Source of the DNA: Pseudomonadota bacterium
GTDB taxonomy: Bacteria > Pseudomonadota > Alphaproteobacteria > Caulobacterales > Caulobacteraceae
Direction: 5' to 3'
Assembly (NCBI GenBank): GCA_020161365.1
Contig: JAIUNU010000006.1
Location: forward strand, 186,001 to 250,000
DNA: 64,000 bases
Numbering within the stretch: position 1 is the first letter of the stretch; every line of letters starts with the position of its first letter. The notes beneath the pieces were generated by a model, which did not search any database, was not told the DNA's origin, and worked only from the letters and a program-made list of their open reading frames with translations. The position numbers and the translations under genes are program-made. This document shows positions 53,392 to 62,178 of the stretch, piece after piece.

Positions 53392-53991
53392 ATGCCCCAC
53401 CTACTCGACAGCAATAAAATAAATCTCGAAAATGCGAGAATATTAATTGCTGACGACAATGAAAACGCCCGAAAAATACTTCAAGATATGCTTCAAGCTT
53501 TTGGCGCTCGTGAGATTGTCGCGGTACATGACGGCGCCGAGGCAAAGGCCTCGCTGACAAGGCAACAGTTCGATCTTCTGATCACCGATGGCTCGATGCC
53601 GGAGTGCGATGGCTATGAACTGGTGCGATGGCTCCGAAATCGCCCCAGTGATCAGGAACGGATCACGCCGGCAATCATCATCTCAGCGCACGTGCGCGAG
53701 TCTCAGGTCGCTGCTGGCCGAGACTGCGGGGCAAACTACATCATTGCTAAACCGGTGAGCCCGCAAACCCTTCTGGAGCGGATCTTCTACATTACAAAAG
53801 ATCCGCGCCCGTTCGTCATTGGCGACACCTATGCAGGACCGGACCGGCGCTGGAAGCATCAGGGTCCGCCCGGCGCGACCGAAGGACGGAGGAAGGACGA
53901 CCTCCCCGCGGAGGTCGGCGCGATCGCCGGCGCAAATCTCAGCGAAAATGAACTCGACAGCCTGATCACACCTCAGAGGGTGACGCCTTGA
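53392..53991 (+). CDS. CheY-like response regulator with C-terminal extension
   Basis: 199 residues. The receiver domain (about 15-140) has ADDNENARKIL (acidic pair), phosphoacceptor Asp in LLITDGSMP near residue 65, and conserved Lys in AKPVSP. The C-terminal tail includes GPDRRWK, a motif common in Caulobacter chemotaxis-type regulators, and no DNA-binding domain. It overlaps the next gene by four bases and lies near a chemoreceptor, so a role in chemotaxis or motility control is likely. No strong ribosome site. Confidence 0.85.
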   Translation: MPHLLDSNKINLENARILIADDNENARKILQDMLQAFGAREIVAVHDGAEAKASLTRQQFDLLITDGSMPECDGYELVRWLRNRPSDQERITPAIIISAHVRESQVAAGRDCGANYIIAKPVSPQTLLERIFYITKDPRPFVIGDTYAGPDRRWKHQGPPGATEGRRKDDLPAEVGAIAGANLSENELDSLITPQRVTP

Positions 53992-54446
53992 GCGCTATAC
54001 GCACGATCCGCCAAGCTCCTCGGCTAAGCCAGCTTGTGAAAATGGAGGGCGGCCTCCATGCTCGAACGGCGCTGAGCCAAGCACAAGTTGCCCAGGGCGC
54101 AAACCGTGACGCTCACTTGACGGCGATTGGCCAAAGCCTTGCCTGGATGGGAGAGTGGAGAGCCTTGGAAGAGCCGTCAGTCTCGGACTGGGAAGCGCTT
54201 CATGAGGCCAGCGCCGGGATCATTGGACTTTGCGACTCCGAAGCTGACGCCCACCTCCTGCGCGCCGCGCGTCTGCTCTGCGCGTACATTGACCGCGCGC
54301 GACATGGGAAATGCTCCAAAGAAATCGGCGCACTTTTCATCAACACGCTAAAGGCGCTCGCGGATCAGGATAGAGATATCGAAACCCGAGCAGCCGTTCT
54401 TAGCGGTCTGGAAGCCCTCCTGCCAAAACAGAGCTCGGGCGCATGA
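53988..54446 (+). CDS. Hypothetical helical protein paired with the CheY-like regulator (possibly CheE-like)
   Basis: 152 residues, all helical in character, starting MSAIRTIRQAPRLSQLV. No signal or membrane segment. It is translationally coupled to the response regulator. Caulobacter chemotaxis clusters carry a small protein called CheE in a similar place, and the size and start are compatible, but the match is from memory and not certain. It may bind the phosphorylated regulator. Confidence 0.55.
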   Translation: MSAIRTIRQAPRLSQLVKMEGGLHARTALSQAQVAQGANRDAHLTAIGQSLAWMGEWRALEEPSVSDWEALHEASAGIIGLCDSEADAHLLRAARLLCAYIDRARHGKCSKEIGALFINTLKALADQDRDIETRAAVLSGLEALLPKQSSGA

Positions 54447-54455
54447 TGAGTAAGC

Positions 54456-54472
54456 CGCAGTCAAGCTGCGGC
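54456..54472. terminator. Small hairpin between convergent genes
   Basis: Stem CCGCAG/CTGCGG with a 5-base loop, ten bases after the 54446 stop and before the end of the convergent chemoreceptor. It has no T run, so its terminator role is weak. Confidence 0.4.
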
Positions 54473-54750
54473 GCTGTTGGATTTAACTGAAACCATGAGT
54501 TTTTAGATTGGCGGGATTGGGCGCACCGCTCAAGTTCTGAACTGGCGCCCCTCGCGTCTTCAGAACTCGCGCCAGTCGGCCCTAGCGCCACCATTCGACA
54601 CAAGTCTTGGAGGCGCCGATGTCGGCCTGGACGGAACGTAAGCGCGGCTCGCCAGCGCCCCCTGAGCGTTGCGACCGATTTTGAAGTGACCAACTTGTCG
54701 GGCCAAACCCTGAGCCTCGTGACTTAGGCTAGCGGCAGCCGCTGTGGCCT
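54463..54750. repeat. Direct repeat, copy B (3' end of intact chemoreceptor)
   Basis: Partner of 28113-28400, same orientation, gapless over 288 bases. In this copy the coding part is intact and belongs to the receptor gene at 54560-56035. The two copies bracket about 26 kb. Confidence 0.85.
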
Positions 54751-56035
54751 GCTCCACCATTGCGGCGTTCTGCTGTGTGACCTGATCCATCTGATTGACG
54801 GCGATATTGACTTCACTAATGCCTGTAGACTGCTCCTGGTTAGATCTGGCTATCACTTCGATCAAGTTGTCGATCTCAGCAATTTTACCGACCATGCCTG
54901 AAAGCGCAGCTCCGGTTTCGCCAACCAGGCCGACACCCTGGGAAACCTGAGAAGCACTGGTGGCGATGAGCTTCTTTATTTCTTTGGCCGCATCAGCAGA
55001 TCGCTGCGCCAAGGCGCGAACTTCTTGAGCAACAACAGCGAAGCCGCGACCGGACTCACCTGCGCGAGCGGCCTCAACGCCAGCATTCAACGCCAGCAGG
55101 TTAGTCTGGAAGGCGATCTCATCAATCACGCCAATGATCTGATTGATCTCTCCGGAACTACGCTCGATGGCGGCCATGGCAGATACCGCCCGCGCCATGA
55201 CTTCGCCGGACCTCACCGCCTCAGCCCTAACATCAGAGGTCGTCTTCGCCGCCTGAAGCGCCCCCTCTGCGCTCCGCTTTACAGTTGCGGTGATCTCGTC
55301 CAGCGCCGCAGCGGTTTGCTCCAGCCCCGCAGCCTGTTGTTCTGTCCGGCGCGAGAGGTCCTGGGAGGCCGCAGCGATTTCGGCGGAGCCGTTGGTCATG
55401 GCGTCCGTCGATCCGGCTACGGCGGCGATGACCTGGCGCAAACTTGCCAAGGCGGCGTTGTAATCGCGCTTGATAGCCTCGTATCGTCCACCGAAATCGA
55501 TTGCAATTTCAGCCGTCAAATCGCCCGACGCTAGCTTTTGCAGGCAATCTGCAAGCGTTGAAACGACGTGGTCATCCTCCTCGGCTTTCCGGCGGATCGC
55601 TTCGTTTTCAAGGCGCTCTGTTTCAACAGCGGTGATGTCATTGGCGAACTTGATGATCTTATAAGGCTTGCCGCTCTCATCGAAGATCGGGTTGTAAGAG
55701 CCCTGGATCCACACATCGCGACCGCCCGCGCCGACACGCTGGAACTTGTCCGCGAAGAACTCCCCCGCGCTCAGGCGGCGCCAGAATTCCGCGTAGGCTG
55801 CGCTTCGGGCGTAGTCTGGATCTACAAAAAGGCTGTGGTGCCGGCCTTTGATCTCCGACAGGCTGTATCCCATGGTGGCGAGGAAGTTTTCGTTGGCATC
55901 GATCAGGTTGCCTGACAGATCGAACTCCACTCGCGCCTGCGAACGATCGATCGCGTTAGTCAAAGCCTGAAACGCGCGGTTTTGGGCCTGCAGTTCGGCG
56001 ACCGTTCGACGCGTCTTAAAACTCGCAAAGCCCAT
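54560..56035 (-). CDS. Cytoplasmic PAS-domain methyl-accepting chemotaxis protein
   Basis: 491 residues without a membrane segment: a PAS domain at about 28-140 ([48 protein letters not shown]), a HAMP-like linker (SGDLTAEI), then the signalling domain with tip [24 protein letters not shown]. The protein ends DWREF, matching the xWxxF tail that tethers CheR and CheB on high-abundance receptors. It is likely to sense an internal cue such as redox or a ligand in PAS. It is divergent from the PAS kinase at 56386, with which it shares a closely similar PAS. Confidence 0.93.
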   Translation of the reverse strand: MGFASFKTRRTVAELQAQNRAFQALTNAIDRSQARVEFDLSGNLIDANENFLATMGYSLSEIKGRHHSLFVDPDYARSAAYAEFWRRLSAGEFFADKFQRVGAGGRDVWIQGSYNPIFDESGKPYKIIKFANDITAVETERLENEAIRRKAEEDDHVVSTLADCLQKLASGDLTAEIAIDFGGRYEAIKRDYNAALASLRQVIAAVAGSTDAMTNGSAEIAAASQDLSRRTEQQAAGLEQTAAALDEITATVKRSAEGALQAAKTTSDVRAEAVRSGEVMARAVSAMAAIERSSGEINQIIGVIDEIAFQTNLLALNAGVEAARAGESGRGFAVVAQEVRALAQRSADAAKEIKKLIATSASQVSQGVGLVGETGAALSGMVGKIAEIDNLIEVIARSNQEQSTGISEVNIAVNQMDQVTQQNAAMVEQATAAAASLSHEAQGLARQVGHFKIGRNAQGALASRAYVPSRPTSAPPRLVSNGGARADWREF

Positions 56036-56385
56036 TTGAGCGCCCCTACCTCTCAGCTTTCCCGGTGGGTCCAGAAGAGTACAGAGAGACTAGAGCCCAA
56101 CATCTTAACATTAGTAAACGCAAATCGATCGCTACTCGATCCGAGTACAACTGAGACTTTAGGTTAACTACACATCACTAATAAAATCTTGATTTGATGC
56201 CTATCAAATATAGGTCCCCATTTTGAGGGTGGCTCCACTTCAATCGCGTCAATACACCGCACCATAACCTCTAGCTCTCATTTAATTTTGCGTTCTAGTG
56301 GTTGGCCGTCGTCGCCGGCTGAAGAAAGGCGCAATGCGTTGCGCGAACCATTTCGCTGGATGACGGTTCATCAAAGGCCACGACC
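56036..56385. promoter_or_regulatory. Divergent promoter region between PAS chemoreceptor and PAS kinase
   Basis: 350 bases without a gene and lower in G+C than the flanking genes. It should contain both promoters. One inverted repeat, GCGCAA-TGCG-TTGCGC (56329-56344), lies 42 bases before the kinase start. No sigma-54 or CtrA consensus was seen. Confidence 0.4.
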
Positions 56386-57711
56386 ATGCCCGCATACGCA
56401 CTAGCCCCTTGCTCCACATCTGAGACGCGGCATGGGCTGGACATGGAAGCCACTTTTGCGGCGCTAAATCGCTCTCAGTTGATCTTGGAGCTTGCCCCCA
56501 ACGGAGAAATCCTTAGCGCCAACGAGAATTTCCTGGCCACGTTCGGCTGTAGTCTTGATGAGGTTGTCGGCCATCACCACGCGCTCTTGATCAGCGCTGA
56601 AGAGGTTGAGCGCGCCGAATATCTTGCGTTCTGGGAAAGACTTCGGGCGGGCGAGTTCTTCACCGATACCTTCCACCGTCGCGCAAAAGACGGATCGGAT
56701 GTCTGGATCCAAGGCGTCTACAACCCGGTTCTGGATACCAACGGTAGCCCCTACAAGATCATCAAGGTTGCGACAGACATTACCGCTATTGAGCGTGAGC
56801 GCCGCGCTGCGATCGCACTCAACGCGAGCGCCTTGGACCAGGCCCAAAATGCGCTCTCCGCCAAGGCCAGGTTTCTAGCCAATGTCAGTCACGAATTGCG
56901 CACCCCGTTGGCGGCGATGCTGGGCTTGGGTGATCTTTTGTCGAAGACAGCGCTAGACGCCGAGCAGGCTCCCATTCTTTCCGAGATCATGGCGTCGGGC
57001 GAGGTTCTCCAGAACCTCGTCAACGACCTCCTCAGTACGGCTCAGCTTGAGGCCGGCGCTGTCGAAATCCATCTTGAGCCTGTCAATCCGGCGTCGATCG
57101 CAGAAGCCGTCCAATCGCTCCTGGCGCCACGAGCCATGGACAAGGGGCTGCATCTTGACCTCTATACTGACAATCTACCTCAGGCCCTCCTCCTTGACGG
57201 GCTCAGGGTGCGTCAGGTTCTGACCAACCTCATCAACAATGCGATCAAATTCACCGCAAAGGGAGCTGTGACGGTACGGCTCGATTGGCGCGAGGAGACC
57301 TTGTTCGGCGCCGTGACCGACACGGGCGAGGGCTTTCCTCCTGAAGAAGCCGCCCGCCTGTTCCAGCCCTTTGAACAGCGACGTGAAACGCGGGATCGTA
57401 GCTGTGGCGGCGTTGGGTTGGGACTGGCGATCTGCGCAGACCTCATCGCCGCCATGGGCGGGACAATAAGCGCTGAATCCGCTCCTGGGCGCGGCGCGTC
57501 CTTCTCCTTCGCCATCCCGGCGAAAGCCGGCAAGATCGCGGCGAAGCCCAATAAGCAGACTATGGCAGCGCGAAAATCACGGCGCTCCCTCAACGTCCTT
57601 TTGGCCGAAGACAACAGCGCTCTGCAGCGCATTATGATCGCTCTTCTCAGCGCGCTCGGTTGTGAGGTCACCGTCGAGATCGACCAACTCTTCCTCGGTG
57701 GCCTGCTCTAG
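56386..57711 (+). CDS. PAS sensor histidine kinase with truncated receiver domain
   Basis: 441 residues: PAS (about 28-140), HisKA with VSHELRTP (phosphorylated His near 169), HATPase with NLINNAIKF, DTGEGFPPEE and GGVGLGLAI, then the first 25-30 residues of a receiver (LNVLLAEDNSALQRIMIALLSALGCEV). There the sequence runs into the antisense of the convergent kinase and stops, so the phosphoacceptor Asp and Lys are missing. The kinase core is complete. It was a hybrid kinase and may now act on a separate regulator, for example the one at 53392. The start may also be ATG at 56443. Confidence 0.88.
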   Translation: MPAYALAPCSTSETRHGLDMEATFAALNRSQLILELAPNGEILSANENFLATFGCSLDEVVGHHHALLISAEEVERAEYLAFWERLRAGEFFTDTFHRRAKDGSDVWIQGVYNPVLDTNGSPYKIIKVATDITAIERERRAAIALNASALDQAQNALSAKARFLANVSHELRTPLAAMLGLGDLLSKTALDAEQAPILSEIMASGEVLQNLVNDLLSTAQLEAGAVEIHLEPVNPASIAEAVQSLLAPRAMDKGLHLDLYTDNLPQALLLDGLRVRQVLTNLINNAIKFTAKGAVTVRLDWREETLFGAVTDTGEGFPPEEAARLFQPFEQRRETRDRSCGGVGLGLAICADLIAAMGGTISAESAPGRGASFSFAIPAKAGKIAAKPNKQTMAARKSRRSLNVLLAEDNSALQRIMIALLSALGCEVTVEIDQLFLGGLL

Positions 57712-60141
57712 CTGCGCTACGGGCGCGGCGACCTCGGCGGGCAAACTGAACGTGAAGCTCGATCCGGACCCAAGCTTACTCGTCAAAGCGATGTTCCCGC
57801 CCATCGCCTCGACCAAGCCCTTGCTGATCGCCAGGCCCAGACCCGTCCCTGCAACATTGTGCGCGGTGGCGCCCTGAACCTGCGAGAAGCGTTGGAAGAG
57901 CTTGGACTGCTGCTGCTTGTCCATGCCGGGTCCCGTGTCGCTGATCTCGACCTGAAGTCTGGCGTCATCGACGTCATACCGCGCAGTGAGCGCCACATGC
58001 CCCGCGCTGGTGAACTTCACCGCGTTGCCCAGCAGGTTGGTGACCACTTGCCTGACGCGGTCGGGATCGATCTCCAGCAGCGCAGGAAGCTCGCTGATGT
58101 CCAGCTTCAGCTCCAGCCGCTTAGCGCCCATCTGCGGCTCGAACAGCATGGCGGTGTCATGCAGAAGCTGCGTCACGTCACAGGTGCGGCGATGGATGTC
58201 GACCTGTTCAGCCTCCAGCTTGGAGAAGTCGAGCACGTTGTTGACGATCGACAGTAGCGCAGCGCCTGCGGAGTTGATCCTCTGGACCCGTGCCAGGGCA
58301 GTGCTGTCCACGCCCTCGCCCCGGGCCAGAAGGCCAGCATAGCCGAGGATCGCGGTCAGGGGCGTACGGATCTCGTGGCTCATGTTGGCGACGAACTCGG
58401 CCTTGACCCTGGCGGCGGCCTGGGCGGCGTCGCGACCAGCGGCCAGACCGTCTTCGATGGCGCGCCGTTCCGTGACATCCCGCAGGACGATGATGACCTC
58501 TTCGACCTCTCCGGTCGGTCCCATCACCACGTGGGGGTTGCCCTCCAGCCAGATCCAGTCCCCGAATGCGGTGCGCACACGTTGTTCGCGACGCGTCTCG
58601 GTGGGGAGATGACCGCGCTCGTACCCCTCGTAACGGGTCAGTGCGGCGGCAAGGTCTTCAGGGTGAACGAACTCGGCGAGATCACGGCCTTCAAGCTCTG
58701 AAGGCGAATAGCCGAGCAGGCGACGACAGGCGCTTGAGGCGTAGATGATCTTGCGATGCTTGGCGCGAAGCACAAGGTCCGGGAGCCCCTCGGCCAGCTC
58801 TCGATAACGCGCTTCGCTCTGCGAGACCTTGTGCATCAGGTTTGCTGCGTCTGTGACGTCATGAATGACGCCTTCCAGCGCGATCACCTCGCCGGCGCCA
58901 TCAACGACCGGATCAGCCTGCACGTGGATGACCCGTGTCTGACCGTCATCGACCCGACGCAGGGAGACATGCAGGTCAAGCGGGGTCCCCTGGCTCAGGG
59001 ACGCCAAGGAAGCCTCATGAACGCGTTCGCGGTCTGTCGGTGCGTAGCAGTCGAGGAAGTCCTGGAAATGCAACCGAGCATCCGCGCTCATGCCAAAGAT
59101 TGCCAGAGCTTCGGGCGAGCACTCAACGCGTTGCGTCCCACGCTTCATTCGCCAGTAGCCGATCCCGGCGATCTGACTGGCGAGCGCAAGGCGACGGGCG
59201 TCGCGTTCCTTGCGCTTGAGGGCGACATTCAGGGATCGCAGGGCGCTCAGACGGGTCGCCGCTGAGGCCGAGACTACCAGGCTGATCAGGGTGGTGGTCG
59301 CCATGTAAAGCTGCAACACCAGCAACCGCACTGCGCGATCACCTGCGATCAGCGACATCGGACCATAACCGGTGACCGTGCAGGCGATCGAGACCAGGCA
59401 GGCGATCGTCAGCATGACGACCACAGAAGCGGTAGGAAGCGTCGTCGCGGCGATGACCAGGCAGGCGATGACCAGGAAGAGCACCGGATAGGTCGCTTGG
59501 CTAAAGACGATCACCAAAGCCAGAGCCAGGGTTGCAAGCATGGCGATGCCCGCCTTGCTCCAGAACGGCTTGAAGGCTCGACGAACGCCATGGCGGCGCA
59601 TGACCAGCAGGCAAGGCGTGACGATCATCAAGCCAAGGGCGTCGGCGCTGAACCAGCGCGTCCAGGTCAGAACGGCCGGCTGTCCTTCCAGCGAGACGAT
59701 GACCATCGTCGCCAGGGACGCCGACGTCGCCGCCGCCAGCGGGCTCGCCAGCGCCATCAAAACCAGAAGGTGGCGCAGTTTCCTGGCGTCGAAGGAGGGA
59801 CCGCATAACCGCCTACAGATAATCGCGGCCAGGGTGATCTCTGCGATGTTAGCGATGGCGATAGAGGCGGCCAGCAAGAGACCGTCCCCAGCTACGAGAT
59901 TGGCGCCCAGAAAGCCTGTTGCCCCCGAGACCAAGAACCCCGCCCAGCGGTCTGGTCGGGCGCGAAGCAGCGCGAAGAGAACCAAGCCGTTCACAGGCCA
60001 GATCGCCGCGATCCGCCCCGTTTCCCGGGCGAGCGAGATCGACAGCAACGCCAGCAACATCACGCCGAGCGCGAGGGCCGGAAATTTCCAGGTCTGATCC
60101 CGCTTCAGGGACCGCAACAAGGTCGACAAGTCCGCCCCCAA
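57577..60141 (-). CDS. MASE1-type membrane histidine kinase, C-terminus replaced at a junction
   Basis: 854 residues: eight or so membrane segments in a MASE1 domain (IAAIWPVNGLVLFALL), two PAS/PAC domains (about 320-440 and 450-570), HisKA with MSHEIRTP (His near 587), HATPase with NLLGNAVKF, DTGPGMDK and GTGLGLAI. After about residue 810 the frame reads the antisense of the neighbouring kinase, giving an unrelated tail; a receiver domain, usual in this architecture, is absent. The start is TTG at 60141 or another TTG a few codons later; no clear ribosome site decides. Confidence 0.85.
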   Translation of the reverse strand: MGADLSTLLRSLKRDQTWKFPALALGVMLLALLSISLARETGRIAAIWPVNGLVLFALLRARPDRWAGFLVSGATGFLGANLVAGDGLLLAASIAIANIAEITLAAIICRRLCGPSFDARKLRHLLVLMALASPLAAATSASLATMVIVSLEGQPAVLTWTRWFSADALGLMIVTPCLLVMRRHGVRRAFKPFWSKAGIAMLATLALALVIVFSQATYPVLFLVIACLVIAATTLPTASVVVMLTIACLVSIACTVTGYGPMSLIAGDRAVRLLVLQLYMATTTLISLVVSASAATRLSALRSLNVALKRKERDARRLALASQIAGIGYWRMKRGTQRVECSPEALAIFGMSADARLHFQDFLDCYAPTDRERVHEASLASLSQGTPLDLHVSLRRVDDGQTRVIHVQADPVVDGAGEVIALEGVIHDVTDAANLMHKVSQSEARYRELAEGLPDLVLRAKHRKIIYASSACRRLLGYSPSELEGRDLAEFVHPEDLAAALTRYEGYERGHLPTETRREQRVRTAFGDWIWLEGNPHVVMGPTGEVEEVIIVLRDVTERRAIEDGLAAGRDAAQAAARVKAEFVANMSHEIRTPLTAILGYAGLLARGEGVDSTALARVQRINSAGAALLSIVNNVLDFSKLEAEQVDIHRRTCDVTQLLHDTAMLFEPQMGAKRLELKLDISELPALLEIDPDRVRQVVTNLLGNAVKFTSAGHVALTARYDVDDARLQVEISDTGPGMDKQQQSKLFQRFSQVQGATAHNVAGTGLGLAISKGLVEAMGGNIALTSKLGSGSSFTFSLPAEVAAPVAQLEQATEEELVDLDGDLTTERAEKSDHNALQSAVVFGQKDVEGAP

Positions 60142-60468
60142 TGCAAACGATTGTATTAGGATGCGGGAATATGGTTTACGAAGTCGCCTACCTAAATTGT
60201 CGCAGGTTCACCAAACCGGATACGGGGCGTCGGCGAGCTTTCCCTTGCGGTATCAAAGACCACCGTTCCCTCCCGCGGCGGCGTGCAAGCTGGGAGCTAC
60301 GATACGTCAGTAACGGACGCGTCCAGTCGGGTGCAAGGTCTAGTCATCCCCCTCCCGTTAGCTCGACAGCCTTCGAAGCGATGGCGGACCCGCCTTGCGC
60401 ACGACCCGTCGGCGCGACGATCCTGTCACCTTCAAATCACCAAGGAGCGCCGCGCCGAATGGGCGAGA
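60142..60468. other. Intergenic region upstream of the MASE1 kinase
   Basis: 327 bases. It should hold the promoter of the kinase on the minus strand and the end of the nitrate operon. No strong hairpin, operator or small gene was found. Confidence 0.4.
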
Positions 60469-60888
60469 TCATCCCTGCGCAACGCGCGTAGACAGCAACG
60501 CAGCCAAACGGTCGGAACGCTCGTGCAGCTCTGTCCAGTGAACCCGACGGCCATCGCCAGCCTCCGCGCACCACACCCCCCAATGCAACGAGCGAACGCA
60601 GACTATATCCGCCAAGAGGATTGATGTCCTTCCACCGCCGATAAGCGGGCCGAACCGCCGGCCGGCGCCTTGGAGGGTGTCTTCGGATAATCGCACGGTG
60701 TCATTGTCCAGGACGCTCATCGTCCCGCGCCAGCCCAGCAACAGGCCCAAGGCCACCATGACCAGCGCAGCCTGAAGCACCTTGAGCTCCGGCCCTGGAA
60801 TGATCCGCGCCACGGCGATTGCAAGACAGCCGCCAGCGCCAGCGATCCAGAACCAAACGATCGAACGCGAAACGCGATACTCATCCAT
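60469..60888 (-). CDS. Small membrane protein, hypothetical, end of the nitrate operon
   Basis: 139 residues from ATG at 60888 (MDEYRVSRS). Two membrane helices (about 8-26 and 33-50) precede a soluble C-terminal domain of about 85 residues, a layout like small PH-domain membrane proteins. It overlaps the nitrate-reductase-associated gene by eight bases, so it is co-translated with it. I do not recognise the family. Confidence 0.65.
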   Translation of the reverse strand: MDEYRVSRSIVWFWIAGAGGCLAIAVARIIPGPELKVLQAALVMVALGLLLGWRGTMSVLDNDTVRLSEDTLQGAGRRFGPLIGGGRTSILLADIVCVRSLHWGVWCAEAGDGRRVHWTELHERSDRLAALLSTRVAQG

Positions 60889-61405
60889 AAGGCGCCTCAA
60901 GCAGCCCGAACTCGACCATCGCGACAAGATAACTATCTTTCTCGTGACCCGAGCGACGCAGCTTGGTCAGGGTGAAGTGTTGTAGAGGCGACATGCGCGC
61001 CCAGCACGCCGTCCCAGGGGACGAGAGGCCAAGACCCACGCACCAGGCCGTAACACTGTCGGCGACGACATCCGGGCGAGGCCAGTCTGGCGAGGGCCCT
61101 GGTGAGAACAGCTTCGGCGGCTGATCAGTCTGGGCCAACGGAGCCGCAATCAACCAGGCGCGATAGGCTGAGACCTCTTCGAATGACTCACCGGGCTGGA
61201 GCACCAGCCACGCGCGCTCAGCCCGCTCGAGTTGACGCCACTGCTGGAGGGCGAGCTTCGCCCGGACGCGATCCAACTTGAAGCGCACCATCATCGGAAT
61301 GCAGCGCAAAGATCCAGAGGCTTCGCGTTCAAAGTCGAGCAGGCCATTCTCGGCGGGCGAGTAGCGCGTCATGGGCGCAAGCAAATCAGCGGCAAGCGCG
61401 TTCAC
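60881..61405 (-). CDS. Nitrate reductase associated protein
   Basis: 174 residues. The segment FEREASGSLRCIPMMVRFKLDRVRAKLALQQWRQL fits the family annotated as nitrate reductase associated protein, known from cyanobacteria and proteobacteria and of unknown mechanism. No signal or membrane segment. It overlaps the methyltransferase gene by four bases and follows nitrate reductase, which supports the call. Confidence 0.8.
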   Translation of the reverse strand: MNALAADLLAPMTRYSPAENGLLDFEREASGSLRCIPMMVRFKLDRVRAKLALQQWRQLERAERAWLVLQPGESFEEVSAYRAWLIAAPLAQTDQPPKLFSPGPSPDWPRPDVVADSVTAWCVGLGLSSPGTACWARMSPLQHFTLTKLRRSGHEKDSYLVAMVEFGLLEAPYG

Positions 61406-62178
61406 GAAGCGCGCTCCCGAAAGCAGTCACTGGCGTTGCTGGCTTGCGTTTGCGCCGCAGCGGCGACCTCGCCGACGACGATGAGCACAGGACCGCCATG
61501 CGTCGTGATCGGTCCTGCCGTCAGCACACCGAGAGATGTCGTAGTCAGTTGCGCGTCCGCAGCCCCTGCACGTTCAATTATGGCCACCGGCGTCGAGATT
61601 GCGCGCCCCGCCGTGACCAGAGCCTTCGCGAGGTCGGGCGCGGCCTCAGCCCCCATATAGACCGCAAGGGTCGCCTCGGGATCAGCGCCGGAACACCAGT
61701 CAAGCGCCATCGCACCGTTCGCAACCCGCGCTGTCGTAAAGACCACACGTCGCGCCTGTCCACGATGCGTCAGTGGAAATCCAAACTGGGCCGCCGCGGC
61801 GCACGCCGCCGTGACGCCAGGCACCACCTCCGTCGTGACCCCATAGGCGTTGAGGTAAGCCGCCTCTTCGCCGACACGGCCAAAGATCGACGGATCGCCG
61901 CCCTTCAGGCGCACCACCCGCAGACCGCGCTGCGCCAAGCGAAGCATGATCCGGTTTATTTCATCCTGCTTCATGCTGGGCTTGCCGGCGCGCTTTCCGG
62001 TCTGGATCCGGATGCAGCCGGGTGGAGCCAAGGCCACCGCCTCTTCTGAACACAGCGCGTCGTATAAAAGAGCCCCGGCCTCCTGGACCGCGCGCATCGC
62101 CCGCACCGTCATCAAATCGACAGGCCCCGGTCCAGCGCCGACCAACAGAACCCGTCCCGGCTGAACGCTAGAGGACAT
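61402..62178 (-). CDS. cobA: Uroporphyrinogen-III C-methyltransferase
   Basis: 258 residues. Methylates uroporphyrinogen III at C-2 and C-7 to precorrin-2, the precursor of sirohaem (needed by assimilatory nitrite reductase) and of cobalamin. The start VLLVGAGPGPVDLMTVRA, the VRLKGGDPSIFGRVGEEA loop and VVPGVTAACAAAA are clear SUMT signatures. It is single-domain, without the CysG dehydrogenase part. Overlaps the end of nitrate reductase by 11 bases, so a nitrate assimilation role is favoured. Confidence 0.93.
   Translation of the reverse strand: MSSSVQPGRVLLVGAGPGPVDLMTVRAMRAVQEAGALLYDALCSEEAVALAPPGCIRIQTGKRAGKPSMKQDEINRIMLRLAQRGLRVVRLKGGDPSIFGRVGEEAAYLNAYGVTTEVVPGVTAACAAAAQFGFPLTHRGQARRVVFTTARVANGAMALDWCSGADPEATLAVYMGAEAAPDLAKALVTAGRAISTPVAIIERAGAADAQLTTTSLGVLTAGPITTHGGPVLIVVGEVAAAAQTQASNASDCFRERAS

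Noticed and set aside
53216..53560. 114-codon minus-strand frame
   Set aside because: Overlaps the start of the CheY-like regulator, whose receiver motifs are unmistakable.
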